NCBI GenBank assembly: GCA_944319935.1
Contig: CALUFM010000010.1
Span: forward strand, 1 to 64,000
Source of the DNA: an uncultured Prevotella sp.
GTDB taxonomy: Bacteria > Bacteroidota > Bacteroidia > Bacteroidales > Bacteroidaceae
DNA length: 64,000 nucleotides
Direction: 5' to 3'
The notes under the pieces were generated by a model. That model saw only the letters and a list, made by a program, of their open reading frames with translations, was not told the DNA's origin and made no database searches. Position numbers and translations under genes: made by a program. Shown here piece by piece: positions 28,401-36,642 of this stretch. Positions within the stretch are counted from its first letter, which is position 1. Every line of letters starts with the position of its first letter.

Positions 28401-28425
28401 AGGCTTTAAATTTTACCTGCTTCAT
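25405..28425 (-). CDS. susC: SusC-family TonB-dependent transporter (pair 1)
   Basis: A 1006-aa outer membrane transporter that imports malto-oligosaccharides with energy from TonB. After the signal peptide (SVGAFAQ) come a carboxypeptidase-regulatory-like domain (GVVKDASGEPIIGATVRV), a TonB-box region (VLSDVVVIGYG) and a plug (VAGVDVITAGGAPGA ... IRIRGGSSLNAINDPL). A 22-strand barrel ends in QLGVNLNF. The first 110 residues are nearly the same as those of SusC2 at 31986, while the barrels differ. It is the first gene of susCDEF; promoter and operator lie at 28506-28595. Confidence 0.96.
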   Translation of the reverse strand: MKQVKFKASFRILSLLLGLFLSVGAFAQSDVKGVVKDASGEPIIGATVRVVGQDGGTITDFDGNFAVKAAPGAKIQVSYIGYKTMELPVSANMVVTLQEDTEVLSDVVVIGYGRAKKDDLTGSVTAVKPDDMSKGITSSASDMLVGKVAGVDVITAGGAPGAEAQIRIRGGSSLNAINDPLIVIDGLTIDSHKADGMSNVMAMINPNDIETFTVLKDASATAIYGSRASNGVIIITTKKGRKGTGPKFSYNGDVTISTTQKRYKMLSGDQYRALISRVEGESGLAGLGTANTDWQDEIFRVAPSTSHNLSVTGGLKNMPYRVSIGYQSDEGIIKNSYMKRFNASVNLAPSFLDDHLNFNITAKFMTEKDRYVDSGTAIGGALSMDPTRPVYDDGAKGQFFGGYYQNGQEANYSDPEWLYTKNPNSPQNPLAYINQTSSIARSYDFTGNVEMDYKVHGFEDLHIHASYGGQYTDTRQNDENSPYSWNDNYFGYNKLTRYFKYSITANVYAQYQHTFGAHNIDIMAGAEESHYHRSGFRFGNGVDPYTGDTSYNRTLRSEQEWATHNSLVSYFGRLNYTLLDRYMLTATFRADGSSRFAKGHKWGYFPSVALAWRINDEKFMKNLKWWNEFKLRLGWGQTGQQDLGDSVGDFLYAPLYTVSDQYAQYMFGNTAYYTMRPNRYNPDLTWETTTTWNAGLDFAFLNNRITANIDAYYRKTTDLIQEVRLPSLMNFASRMAQNIGSLENYGVEFTIGAKPIVTKDFTWDIQYNVTWNHNEITELIGGDDGYFVPAGTTASRGNTTYVQAHTVGQPANSFWVYQQVYDDNGKPIEGVYVDRNGDEQINSSDRYFYHSPAADVYMGFTTKFIYKNWDLSASFRAALGNYVYYDFLSDKANVSVTGLHHHGIYTNTTQAAVDLGFTGMADIALSDYFVRNASYLKCANITLGYSFPALLKYNKQEYFSGRVYFTVQNPFIITKYDGLDPEVSSGVDKNPYPRPMSFQLGVNLNF

Positions 28426-28505
28426 CGTTTTGTATTTTTAAAGTTAACACTAAAAACCATTCGTTGTAACAAATACTACAGTTCAATGGTCAGTTTTCAC
28501 AGTTG

Positions 28506-28513
28506 CAAAATTA
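28506..28513 (-). promoter_or_regulatory. -7 box of susC1
   Basis: TAATTTTG on the minus strand, about 80 nt before the ATG. Just downstream is GTTTTCAC on the plus strand, shared with susC2. No -33 match is visible at the proper distance. Confidence 0.7.
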
Positions 28514-28545
28514 TAATTTATTATGACATTAAGTTCTGAAATTAA

Positions 28546-28595
28546 CAAAAAAGAACGCCACCTTGTGCGCAATCGGTTGCACACAAGGCGGCGTT
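28546..28595 (-). promoter_or_regulatory. Combined terminator of the upstream operon and LacI-type operator of susC1
   Basis: The hairpin AACGCC(A/G)CCTTGTG...CACAAGGCGGCGTT spans 28554-28595. On the minus strand it is followed by TTCTTTTTTG, so it should end the susC2-susD2-phosphatase transcript. Its centre holds GCAATC|GGTTGC (centre 28574.5), which matches the regulon core GCAAAC|GWTTGC at 10 of 12 positions. It is 61.5 bp from the susC1 -7 box. The double use is inference from the overlap. Confidence 0.7.
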
Positions 28596-28723
28596 AATTG
28601 TTATTACAATATTTAAAACGGGCTGTCATAAGTGCGGCAGGCACGCCCTAGGAACGCCGTCAGACGCCATATCCGGCATTGCCAGACTTCCGCTTGCTGG
28701 CTGATGAACTGCCGCGGACGGCC

Positions 28724-29995
28724 TCATTCGGCCAAGACCGACATGTAGTGGCTGCGCACGTCGCTCCACTTGTAGAAGGGATAATTGTCAGTCTCGATGG
28801 GGATTGACGTCTCACGCTCGTTGAGCATGAACTTCACGATGATGTCGTCGTGGTTCTTCTTGTTGCGGAAGAAGATGATTTGCACGTTGCCGGCCATCGG
28901 GGAGATTTTGTAAGAAACGAAATACTTGTAGAAGTCCGCAGGGTTCTCCACCGAGGCGTAGCAGTCCTTGAGGCCGAGCAGTCCGGCGAAGGGGATTAGG
29001 TTGCCGTCGTGGCCGAAGCGCAGCGTGGCCCCTGTCTTCCCGCTCTTGATTACCTCGTCGGCCGACTCAATCACGTTCCTGAGCAGGGGTTTGGCGTTGT
29101 CAAGCAGCATCCCGTTGCTTCCGGGATAGTTGCTGTCGCCGACGTAGAAGCGGTAATTAAACGCCTGGTAGAGGTCAAACAGCTCTTGCGGCTCGAACAG
29201 GTCCATGAACGACACCTTCGTCTCGATGTCCTGCATGCCCACAGCCAGCCAGTAGAAGCCCCACATAACCTTGTGCGGGTTGACGTTGCGCACCACCCAC
29301 AGGCTGTCAGAGAAGATGGTGCCCACAAGGCGGTCGGCGTTGGTGTGGCTCTCCTCAAACTTCCTGTACTCCTCCTGCCACGGGCCGTCGGGCGCGTTGA
29401 AGGCGTTAGACTCGGGGCTGTGGTAGTTAAGGTAGCGCATGTAGCGGTTGCTGGCTTCGCGCGTGATGCTGAGCTGGGGGTTGAGTTCCTTCAGGCGTTC
29501 GCAGAAAGCGTCCATGCTCATGGCGCAGCGCATCACGATTGTAGAGCGCGCCGAGATGTCAACCTTGCCCTTGAACACCTCGGGGAAGGTGTTGAACATG
29601 CGCTCGGCTATGCCGCGGTGCTGCTTCACGCCGAGCGGCGACAGGTCGCCGCCGCGCCCCTCGGCCTCAAGCCATACTTTCTCGATGCGCTCCAGGGCGT
29701 CGAGCCCGAGCGGGGTCAGCGCGCCGGCGGCCTTGGCCTCGCGCATGAGCTGCAGCATCCAGAAATAGTCGTTGTCGGCTATCAGGTAGCGCGAGCCGTG
29801 CCTTCCGTAGTGGCTTATGTAGAAAGGCTCATAGCCTTTGGGCGTAGCCGTCTGCTCGACGGTGGTCACGGGGTATGCGTAATACACGCTGCCCGCCTTG
29901 TTCAGGTCGGCCAGCACCTCGTCCTTGGCCGTCTGCGCCGACGCCATCGCCGGCAACAGGCACAGGGCCAACGCCATTCTCATTATCCGTTTCAT
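28724..29995 (-). CDS. Histidine acid phosphatase, MINPP/phytase type
   Basis: A 423-aa secreted phosphatase (signal peptide cleaved near AMASAQ). It has the catalytic motif RHGSR (65-69; nucleophile H66) and HD (H329-D330, LRFGHDGNL), the form found in multiple inositol polyphosphate phosphatases rather than the HAE of bacterial AppA. Known Bacteroides homologues remove phosphate from phytate. It lies between susD2 and susC1, 256 nt after susD2, and ends at the terminator above, so it is probably cotranscribed with susC2D2. Phytate and phosphorylated starch occur together in plant storage tissue; a role in freeing phosphate during starch use is inference. Confidence 0.88.
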   Translation of the reverse strand: MKRIMRMALALCLLPAMASAQTAKDEVLADLNKAGSVYYAYPVTTVEQTATPKGYEPFYISHYGRHGSRYLIADNDYFWMLQLMREAKAAGALTPLGLDALERIEKVWLEAEGRGGDLSPLGVKQHRGIAERMFNTFPEVFKGKVDISARSTIVMRCAMSMDAFCERLKELNPQLSITREASNRYMRYLNYHSPESNAFNAPDGPWQEEYRKFEESHTNADRLVGTIFSDSLWVVRNVNPHKVMWGFYWLAVGMQDIETKVSFMDLFEPQELFDLYQAFNYRFYVGDSNYPGSNGMLLDNAKPLLRNVIESADEVIKSGKTGATLRFGHDGNLIPFAGLLGLKDCYASVENPADFYKYFVSYKISPMAGNVQIIFFRNKKNHDDIIVKFMLNERETSIPIETDNYPFYKWSDVRSHYMSVLAE

Positions 29996-30142
29996 TGTAG
30001 TGGTGTGTTGTTTAAGGGGTTAGTGTAAGTGCCGGGGCGCATGGCCATGACAACCATACGTCCCGACGAGAGTACAAAACTCTGAAGCATCATTGCCTTG
30101 CCGCCCGGCCGTCATGCCGCCGGCGGGAAGCGGCTGCTTTGC

Positions 30143-30245
30143 GGAATGCCGTCTTCCGGCTCTTGAAAGGTGGCCTTTCGCACGGCAAAAGACCACCTTT
30201 CACAACGCGTTTTGCCGCCTTTCGCCAAACGGCTGACAGTCAAGG
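30143..30245. repeat. F1 multi-hairpin repeat between susD2 and the phosphatase
   Basis: GAAAGGTGGCCTTTCGCACG, CAAAAGACCACCTTTCAC and CGCGTTTTGCCGCCTTTC, then GACAGTCAAGGCGTT. It pairs as GAAAGGTGG / CCACCTTTC. It could separate expression of the transporter pair from that of the phosphatase. Confidence 0.75.
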
Positions 30246-30251
30246 CGTTAA

Positions 30252-31955
30252 TCACTTGTCATACCCGTCGTTCTGCACGAGCGTCGGGTTGTTGGTCATC
30301 TCGCTTTCGGGGATGGGGAAGAGGTTGTACTTGTCGTCAACGTCAGCTCCGAGACGCTCTCCGTTCTTCCAGTCCCAGTTGTAGCCCTTGGTCAATTTGC
30401 CGAAGCGTACAAGGTCGGTGCGGCGTATGCACTCTGACGCAAGCTCGCGCTGGCGTTCGGCGAGTATGAAGTCAAGCGTCAGTTCTGCGTCAGTAATGCG
30501 TCCTGACTCAGAGCGCACGCCGGCCTTCTGGTAGTTGCCGTACATGTAAGCGCGGTCGCGGATTTCGTTGACGTAGGCCAAAGCCTGCTCGCGCGTGCCG
30601 TTCGTCGCGCCGCGCAATATAGCCTCGGCGGCCATCAGGTAGGCGTCAGCCGTGCGGAACATAGGCCAGTCGATTGACGTGTAGGTGTCGCCGCCCGCGC
30701 TGATTTGGTCGTCCTTGGTCACGTTGCGCCATTTTATGTAGCCGTAGCCGCAGGTGAAGGTGCTGGTCATGGCCAGGTTGACGTCCCATGTCTCCTTCAC
30801 CTGTCCGTCGAGGGCGGTCATGAACTGGGCGCGCTTGTCTTTCTTGTTGTCGCCCCAAGTGTCGTTCTTGTCAAACATCACGTCGGCCTGGTCGAAGGCG
30901 TCAACGAGGGTTGTCTTGGCCCTCACGTTGCCCCATCCTTTCGAGCCTACGCCCGTCTTGTAGTAGTTGTCCATGTCGCCGTTGACGAAAGCCTTCACGT
31001 AGAAGTTCGTCCCGGCGGAGCTTTGGGCGTGTTCGCCGTCCTGCACGAGCGGCCAGATGATTTCACTGCAAGTCTCGTTGTCGGCGAGGAAGATGTGACG
31101 GTAGTCTGAAGCCAGCGGATACGCGCCGCAGTCAATCACCTTCTTGGCGTACGTGTAGCAGTCGTTGTAGCGGTTCTCGCCAATCCATGTCTCGGCGTTG
31201 AGGTACATCCTTGACAGCAGGAACCATGCCGCAGCCTCGTCAACACGTCCGTACTCGTTTGCGCCAACGGCCTTCAGCAGGTCTTGCGACGCGCCGTTCT
31301 CGCCCAGGATGGCCTTCAGCTCGTTCTCGGCGAACTGGAACACCTCCTTGCGGCTTACCTGCACGGGGATGTCTTTCACGCCGGTGTTCTCGTCGATGAG
31401 CGGCACAGGGCCATACAGGTCGCACAGCATTGAGTAGCAGTAAGCGCGGATGAAGCGCGCCTCGGCGCGGTAGCTCAGGTAGTCGTCTTTCATCTCGTCC
31501 CACAATCCGCGGTCTTTCAGCTTGCTTTCGGTGCATTCGCGCAGGAACTCGTTGCAGTAAGCTATCGACATGTACAGCCTCTGATAAGTCCATGTAACGA
31601 CAGAAGTGGACGGCTGCCAGTTGAGGTTGAGGCAGTTGCGCAAGCCGTTTGACGACGAGGGCATGAGGAAGTTGTCCGTACACAGCTCCTCAAGGTAGAA
31701 CAACAGGCGGGTGTAGCCTGAATAGCCTTCGTTCGCCCCTTCGAGGTCTCCGTCGCCTCCGTCACCGCCCTGCTGGCCGGTGAGGATGAGAGAGCCGTAG
31801 CACTTGGCCAGCACTCCCACGTATCCGTCCCTCGAACTGTAAACTTTCTGCGACACAAGGTTGTTGTCGTCAAGCGGCATTGTGTCGAGGTCGCCTATGC
31901 ATGAAGATGCCATAAGGGCAAGACAGCATATTATGCAAACATATATCTTTTTCAT
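30252..31955 (-). CDS. SusD-family lipoprotein (pair 2)
   Basis: A 567-aa surface lipoprotein (lipobox MASSC). SusD signatures are AEARFIRAYCYSMLCDLYG in the front half and FRTADAYLMAAEAILRG plus RQRELASECIRRTDLVRFG in the back half. It follows susC2 by 30 nt. The pair shares a regulator site with the starch genes, so the likely ligand is a starch-derived or related alpha-glucan. Identity with SusD1 is moderate, so the two may prefer different chain lengths or branching. Confidence 0.94.
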   Translation of the reverse strand: MKKIYVCIICCLALMASSCIGDLDTMPLDDNNLVSQKVYSSRDGYVGVLAKCYGSLILTGQQGGDGGDGDLEGANEGYSGYTRLLFYLEELCTDNFLMPSSSNGLRNCLNLNWQPSTSVVTWTYQRLYMSIAYCNEFLRECTESKLKDRGLWDEMKDDYLSYRAEARFIRAYCYSMLCDLYGPVPLIDENTGVKDIPVQVSRKEVFQFAENELKAILGENGASQDLLKAVGANEYGRVDEAAAWFLLSRMYLNAETWIGENRYNDCYTYAKKVIDCGAYPLASDYRHIFLADNETCSEIIWPLVQDGEHAQSSAGTNFYVKAFVNGDMDNYYKTGVGSKGWGNVRAKTTLVDAFDQADVMFDKNDTWGDNKKDKRAQFMTALDGQVKETWDVNLAMTSTFTCGYGYIKWRNVTKDDQISAGGDTYTSIDWPMFRTADAYLMAAEAILRGATNGTREQALAYVNEIRDRAYMYGNYQKAGVRSESGRITDAELTLDFILAERQRELASECIRRTDLVRFGKLTKGYNWDWKNGERLGADVDDKYNLFPIPESEMTNNPTLVQNDGYDK

Positions 31956-31985
31956 TTTGTCTTTTGTTTTGATTGTTTAGGTTTG

Positions 31986-34943
31986 TCAGAATGTAAGGTT
32001 CAGTCCGAAGGTGTATGAACGCGGCCTTGGGTAAACGTCGCGGTCGAGACCGTCAGAGAGTTCGGGGTCGATGCCTGAATAGCTTGTGATGGTGGCTATG
32101 TTGGTCATCGTGAAGGTCAGGCGCAGCTTGCTGTCCTTGTTCCAAAGCTTGTTGAACGTGTAGCCGAGCGTTATGTTGTCGAAGCGGAAGAACGAACCGT
32201 CCTCAAGCCATTTGTCAGAATAGAGCTGTTGCTGCTGGAAGCCTGACTCGGCCGTAACCTGCAGGATGTTCGAATAGCTGCCCTGGTCGCTGTACACAGA
32301 CTGTACGTACTGGTCGGCTGCAACGTAGTTGTAAACATAGTTTCCGAACGAACCGTGGCCGCTTACGGCGAGGTCCCAGTTTTTGTAAGTCAGCCTCGTG
32401 TTGAAGCCCATGTATGAAGTGGGCAGCGCGCTCTTGCCCGTAGCGTAGCGTGTCTCTGTGCTTGAGATAGAGCCGTCGGGCTGTACGTACTGGCCCTCGA
32501 TGGCCTTTCCGTTATCGTCGTATGCCTGCTTGCACAGGTAGAAGGTGTAAGGACGCTCGTCAACCATGAAAACCTGCACGTATTTACCTGTTCCTGAGAT
32601 AGAGCCTGTCTGAACGAAGTTCTGGCCGGTGTCGATGAGGTTGAGCTTGGTTATCTTGGAGTCGTTCCATGTGTAGTTGAAACCTACCGTCCATTCCCAG
32701 TCCTTGGTGTGGATTGGCACGGCGTTGATGGCGAACTCAACGCCCTCGTTCTCCATCTTACCGATGTTTGTCGTCAGCACTGAAGAGTAGTTAGTGCCTG
32801 AGATTACGTTGATGGTGTTGAGCAAATCCTTGGTGTATCGCTTGTAATAGTCGATAGAACCGTAGATGCGGTTCTTCAAGAACCCGTAGTCGATGCCGAC
32901 GTTCCATGTCGTGGTTGTCTCCCACTTGATGTCGTTGTCATAACCGTTGGGGCGGTAAGTGTTATACCACCTGTCGCCGAACTGGTAAGAAGACTCGGGG
33001 TAAGACACTGTGAACGTGGTCATGTAAGGATAGTCGTTGAGGATGTCCTGCTGTCCCGTCACACCGTAGCCGAGGCGCAGTTTCAGGTCAGACAGTACGT
33101 TCTGGTCCTGCAGGAAGTCTTCTTGTATGGCCCTCCAAGCCAATGCGACAGAGGGGAAGAGGCCCCAACGGTTGTCCTTGGAGAAGCGCGACGAGGCGTC
33201 GGAACGCAGCGTGGCGGTCAGCAGGTAACGGTCATCGAAGCTGTAGTTCAGTCGTCCGTAGAACGACAGGAGGTAATATTCCGTCTCATAGTGTGTCGGG
33301 CTTTGCAGCTCTACGCCCTGCGGGTCGTTGTATGAAAGGGTGTATTTCTTCCAGAAGTTCTGCCATCCGTAGCCGACCATCGCGCCGAACTTGTGCTTCT
33401 CGCCGAACGTCTTGTCATAGTTGGCGAAGAGGTCGAGCAGCAGGTTTCGCTTGTCCTGCTTGCCGCGCTGCATGAGTCCCGTACCGTCTTTCTGGTTCTG
33501 CGTCCACATCATTCCAGCGTTTTCGGGCACGTCGTTGTAGTATTTGCTCTGCAGAATGTCGTAGCCGAGGTTGGCGTTGAGCTTCAGGTCTTCAAGCCCG
33601 TGGATTTTGTATGAGATGGCCGCGCTGCCGATTGAGCGCAACACCTTGTTTGAGCGGTCGGTCAGCTCGAGCTGAGCCACGGGGTTGTCGGTCTGGATGG
33701 CCATGGGCACTCCGCCGTTAGTCCAGATGAAGTAGCCAAGTCCGGGGTCGGTTGCGGCTGTCGCGCTGCCGGTCTTGACGGGGCGCGTGGGGTCGTAACG
33801 CAGTGCGTTGTTGACAACGGACTTGTCTATGTCCTGGTTGTCCTCATACGAAACTTTCAGGTTGATGTTCGCCGTGAGGTGGTCGTCGAGCAGCGACGGG
33901 GCGATGTTTCCGCCGAAAGAGAAACGCTGGTAGTTGTTGGTCTTGATGATACCGCTCTGGTTTGTGTATCCCAACGACACGCGGAAGGGGCTGTTGATGG
34001 CCTTTATTTTGCCGCCGATAGAGAGGTTTTGCTCTGTTCCGAATGCCGCGCGGTAGATTTCGTCCTGCCAGTCAGTGTTGGCTGTGCCGAACTGCGGGTT
34101 GGCGGGAACGCCCGTTACGGTGGGCACGAACTCGCGGAACTCGTCGGCCGTCAGTACGTCCAGCTTCTTGGCTACCGTGCTTACGGAGTAGCTGCTCGAA
34201 TAGTTTACAGACAGGCGGTCGCCACCCTGCTTCGTGGTGATGACGATGACACCGTTAGACGCGCGCGAACCGTAGATGGCCGTTGCCGAGGCGTCTTTCA
34301 ATACGGTGAAAGTCTCGATGTCTTCGGGGTTGAGCGAACCGATGATGTTCGACGAGCCTTCGATTGTCGAGTTGTCAACAGGCACGCCGTCAATGACGAT
34401 GAGCGGGTCGTTGCTTGCCGAAAGCGACGCGCCGCTACGCACACGGATGGTGGAACCTGAGCCCGGCGCGCCTGAACCTGACACTACGTTGACACCGGCA
34501 ACCTTGCCCACGAGGGCGTCTTGCACAGTGACACGGTTGCCTTTGTTGAAGTCGTCAGGCTCGATGGCGATGACAGAGCCGGTAGCGTCAGACTTCTTCA
34601 CGCTGCCGTATCCGATGACAACCACGTCTGACAGCAACTGGGCGTCGTCCTGAAGCGTGACGACCATGTTGTTGGAGGCTGCCACTTCCACCGTCTTGTA
34701 ACCGATGTAAGACACTTGGAGCTTTGCCCCGGGAGCCGCGCTGATTGTGAAGTTGCCGTCAATGTCGGTGATAGCTCCGCCCTCTTGCCCGTCAACGCGC
34801 ACTGTCGCGCCGATGATGGGCTCGCCGGAAGCATCTTTCACTACGCCTTTGACGCTGTTCTGCGCAAAAGCTCCCACGGATAGGAACAGTCCCAGCAACA
34901 GGGACATGAGCCTAAGAGAGGTTTTAAATTTTACCTGCTTCAT
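31986..34943 (-). CDS. SusC-family TonB-dependent transporter (pair 2)
   Basis: A 985-aa transporter. The signal peptide (SVGAFAQ), regulatory-like domain (KDASGEPIIGATVRVDGQ), TonB-box region (LLSDVVVIGYGSVKK) and plug (VAGVNVVSGSGAPGSGS) lead to a barrel ending in TFGLNLTF. The first 110 residues closely match SusC1, while the barrel has diverged, which points to duplication with later conversion or constraint at the TonB side. There is no susE/susF here. The promoter (35054) and LacI-type operator (35117) are upstream, divergent from lacI. Confidence 0.95.
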   Translation of the reverse strand: MKQVKFKTSLRLMSLLLGLFLSVGAFAQNSVKGVVKDASGEPIIGATVRVDGQEGGAITDIDGNFTISAAPGAKLQVSYIGYKTVEVAASNNMVVTLQDDAQLLSDVVVIGYGSVKKSDATGSVIAIEPDDFNKGNRVTVQDALVGKVAGVNVVSGSGAPGSGSTIRVRSGASLSASNDPLIVIDGVPVDNSTIEGSSNIIGSLNPEDIETFTVLKDASATAIYGSRASNGVIVITTKQGGDRLSVNYSSSYSVSTVAKKLDVLTADEFREFVPTVTGVPANPQFGTANTDWQDEIYRAAFGTEQNLSIGGKIKAINSPFRVSLGYTNQSGIIKTNNYQRFSFGGNIAPSLLDDHLTANINLKVSYEDNQDIDKSVVNNALRYDPTRPVKTGSATAATDPGLGYFIWTNGGVPMAIQTDNPVAQLELTDRSNKVLRSIGSAAISYKIHGLEDLKLNANLGYDILQSKYYNDVPENAGMMWTQNQKDGTGLMQRGKQDKRNLLLDLFANYDKTFGEKHKFGAMVGYGWQNFWKKYTLSYNDPQGVELQSPTHYETEYYLLSFYGRLNYSFDDRYLLTATLRSDASSRFSKDNRWGLFPSVALAWRAIQEDFLQDQNVLSDLKLRLGYGVTGQQDILNDYPYMTTFTVSYPESSYQFGDRWYNTYRPNGYDNDIKWETTTTWNVGIDYGFLKNRIYGSIDYYKRYTKDLLNTINVISGTNYSSVLTTNIGKMENEGVEFAINAVPIHTKDWEWTVGFNYTWNDSKITKLNLIDTGQNFVQTGSISGTGKYVQVFMVDERPYTFYLCKQAYDDNGKAIEGQYVQPDGSISSTETRYATGKSALPTSYMGFNTRLTYKNWDLAVSGHGSFGNYVYNYVAADQYVQSVYSDQGSYSNILQVTAESGFQQQQLYSDKWLEDGSFFRFDNITLGYTFNKLWNKDSKLRLTFTMTNIATITSYSGIDPELSDGLDRDVYPRPRSYTFGLNLTF

Positions 34944-35053
34944 TGTTTTTTAGTTTTAGGTTAAGTTAAGATTAAAATGTTATAAATGAATATCATACAA
35001 CCAGTTACAACCCTGAGACAAGGCTTCAAACGTAAGGAAAGTTTTCACGGGTG

Positions 35054-35128
35054 CAAAATTACACTTGTAAATTTTATTACATTTTACATTTAACACAAAA
35101 GAAACATAATTGAAACGCAAACGTTTGC
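35054..35128 (-). promoter_or_regulatory. Promoter and LacI-type operator of susC2
   Basis: -7 box TAATTTTG at 35054-35061 (minus strand). Operator GCAAACGTTTGC, a perfect 12-bp palindrome, lies at 35117-35128 (centre 35122.5). The distance of 61.5 bp equals that at susC1. There is no -33 match at the usual spacing. Confidence 0.85.
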
Positions 35129-35156
35129 ATCAAAAATTTTCACACATCTATCATAT

Positions 35157-35245
35157 AAAAGGCCGTCTTTCACGCCGCAAAAGGCGGCCTTTCGCACGGC
35201 AAAAGGCCACCTTTTGCAACGCGTTTTGCCGCCTTTTGGAACGCG
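35157..35245. repeat. F1 multi-hairpin repeat between two operators
   Basis: One of the best-kept copies: AAAAGGCCGTCTTTCACGCC, GCAAAAGGCGGCCTTTCGC, ACGGCAAAAGGCCACCTTTT, then GCAACGCGTTTTGCCGCC. Several alternative hairpins can form. It separates the susC2 operator from the lacI operator. Confidence 0.8.
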
Positions 35246-35251
35246 ATTTGA

Positions 35252-35328
35252 TGCAAACGATTGCATGACCAAACCTTTAAATAATATAAGGTGGCAGCAC
35301 CAGCATTGCCAGCCTGTGAGTAATTTTG
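35252..35328 (+). promoter_or_regulatory. LacI-type operator and regulated promoter of lacI-mfs
   Basis: Operator TGCAAACGATTGCA at 35252-35265 (centre 35258.5) and TAATTTTG at 35321-35328. The distance is 62.5 bp, as at malQ and the amylase. A second -7 box, TACCTTTG at 35412-35419, lies nearer the gene and may give basal expression. Confidence 0.8.
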
Positions 35329-35502
35329 CACACGCCGGACAAGAGACGGGCTTTTTGACGCAGGCGCGGCATCGCGCGGCCTTGGGGCTTTCCGGTTTCA
35401 GATATTTGCACTACCTTTGCAGAAAGCAAGATGCTCCCGGGCAATATGGGGCAAGCCCTGCCACCGCCCGCCAGCATCGCCTTTACTGAAAAACATAACA
35501 TC

Positions 35503-36537
35503 ATGTCCAAGGAAAACACTTCGATGACAATGAAAGACATCGCCCGCGAGCTTGGAGTATCCGTGGCTACGGTGTCGCGCGCCCTGAAAGGCAGCCCGCG
35601 CATAAGCGAGAAGAGGCGCAACGAAATCGCGGAATACGCCCGCAAGCACAACTTCAGCCCGAACCTGATGGCCGAGTCGCTGCGCAGCAACAAGACGATG
35701 AAAATCATCGGAGTGATAATCCCGCAGTTCACGCACTTCTATTTCTCGTCAATCCTCAGCGGAATAGAGGACGAAGCTCTGAAATACGGCTACCGCCTGA
35801 TGGTGGCGCAGAGCAACGAGGAATACCAGCGCGAGGTTGACACGTGCCGCGCCTTCTGCGACAACAAGGTGTGCGGCATCATAGTGTCACAGGCAAAGGG
35901 CACTTCGCAGTACGGCCACTTCCAGGAACTGGTTGACAAGGACATGCCGCTCGTGTTCTACGACCGCATCTGCACAGGCGTCAACGCGAGCCGCGTGACC
36001 GTTGACGACTACATGGGAGCGTTCTCGGCCGTAGAATACATGCTCAAGACGGGATGCCGCAACATCGCCTTCTACGGCTCGTCGATGAAGCTCGAAATAT
36101 CCAAGAACCGATACAACGGATGGCACGACGCGCTGCTGAAGCACGGCATCAACCCCGACACGTGCGTCACCAGGCTGTGCGACAACAGGACCGACGCCGA
36201 ACGCATGACGCCCGAAGTGCTGCTATCCGACAACCGCCCTGACGCCTTCTTCGCCATCAACGACGACACGGCCATCGGCATAATGTACACGGCCAAGCGC
36301 ATGGGGCTGCGCGTTCCCGACGACATATCGGTGTGCGGCTTCACCAACGGGCAGCGGGCCATAGCCTGCGACCCCATGCTGACCACCGTGGAACAGAACG
36401 GATACGAGATGGGGAAACAAGCCGCCGACATCATAATCAGCAAGGCCGAAGGCATGACACCCGTGGACAAGGTGGAGAAACGGGTCATCAGGACAAAGCT
36501 GATAGTGAGGGGAACAACCAAGAAAGTCAAGAGTTAA
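35503..36537 (+). CDS. LacI-family regulator of the starch regulon
   Basis: A 344-aa DNA-binding protein. The helix-turn-helix is near residues 9-30 (MTMKDIARELGVSVATVSRA) with the hinge after SPRISEKRR. The effector domain has the periplasmic-binding-protein fold (IIGVIIPQFTHFYFSSILSG; DISVCGFTNG). The start at 35503 is set by the helix-turn-helix; the ATG at 35431 would add an unlikely leader. It is flanked by the two best operators and followed by the sugar transporter. The five sites lie about 62 bp upstream of -7 boxes, which suggests activation rather than repression. Classical Bacteroides sus uses SusR instead. The last residues and the stop fall in an inverted-repeat arm. Confidence 0.9.
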   Translation: MSKENTSMTMKDIARELGVSVATVSRALKGSPRISEKRRNEIAEYARKHNFSPNLMAESLRSNKTMKIIGVIIPQFTHFYFSSILSGIEDEALKYGYRLMVAQSNEEYQREVDTCRAFCDNKVCGIIVSQAKGTSQYGHFQELVDKDMPLVFYDRICTGVNASRVTVDDYMGAFSAVEYMLKTGCRNIAFYGSSMKLEISKNRYNGWHDALLKHGINPDTCVTRLCDNRTDAERMTPEVLLSDNRPDAFFAINDDTAIGIMYTAKRMGLRVPDDISVCGFTNGQRAIACDPMLTTVEQNGYEMGKQAADIIISKAEGMTPVDKVEKRVIRTKLIVRGTTKKVKS

Positions 36538-36615
36538 GAATCAAGAATTAAGAAAATATGTCATTGAAGAACACCAACAAAGTCATATTTTCTTAATTCT
36601 TGATTCTTAACTCTT
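36529..36615. repeat. Perfect 32-bp inverted repeat of TTAAGAA units (family F3)
   Basis: 36529-36560 and 36584-36615 are exact reverse complements (AAGAGTTAAGAATCAAGAAT and onward) with a 23-nt loop. The left arm overlaps the lacI stop. The perfect match implies recent formation or active correction. It may attenuate readthrough into the transporter gene. Confidence 0.9.
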
Positions 36616-36642
36616 AATTAAAAACTTAAATATCTTAAACTA

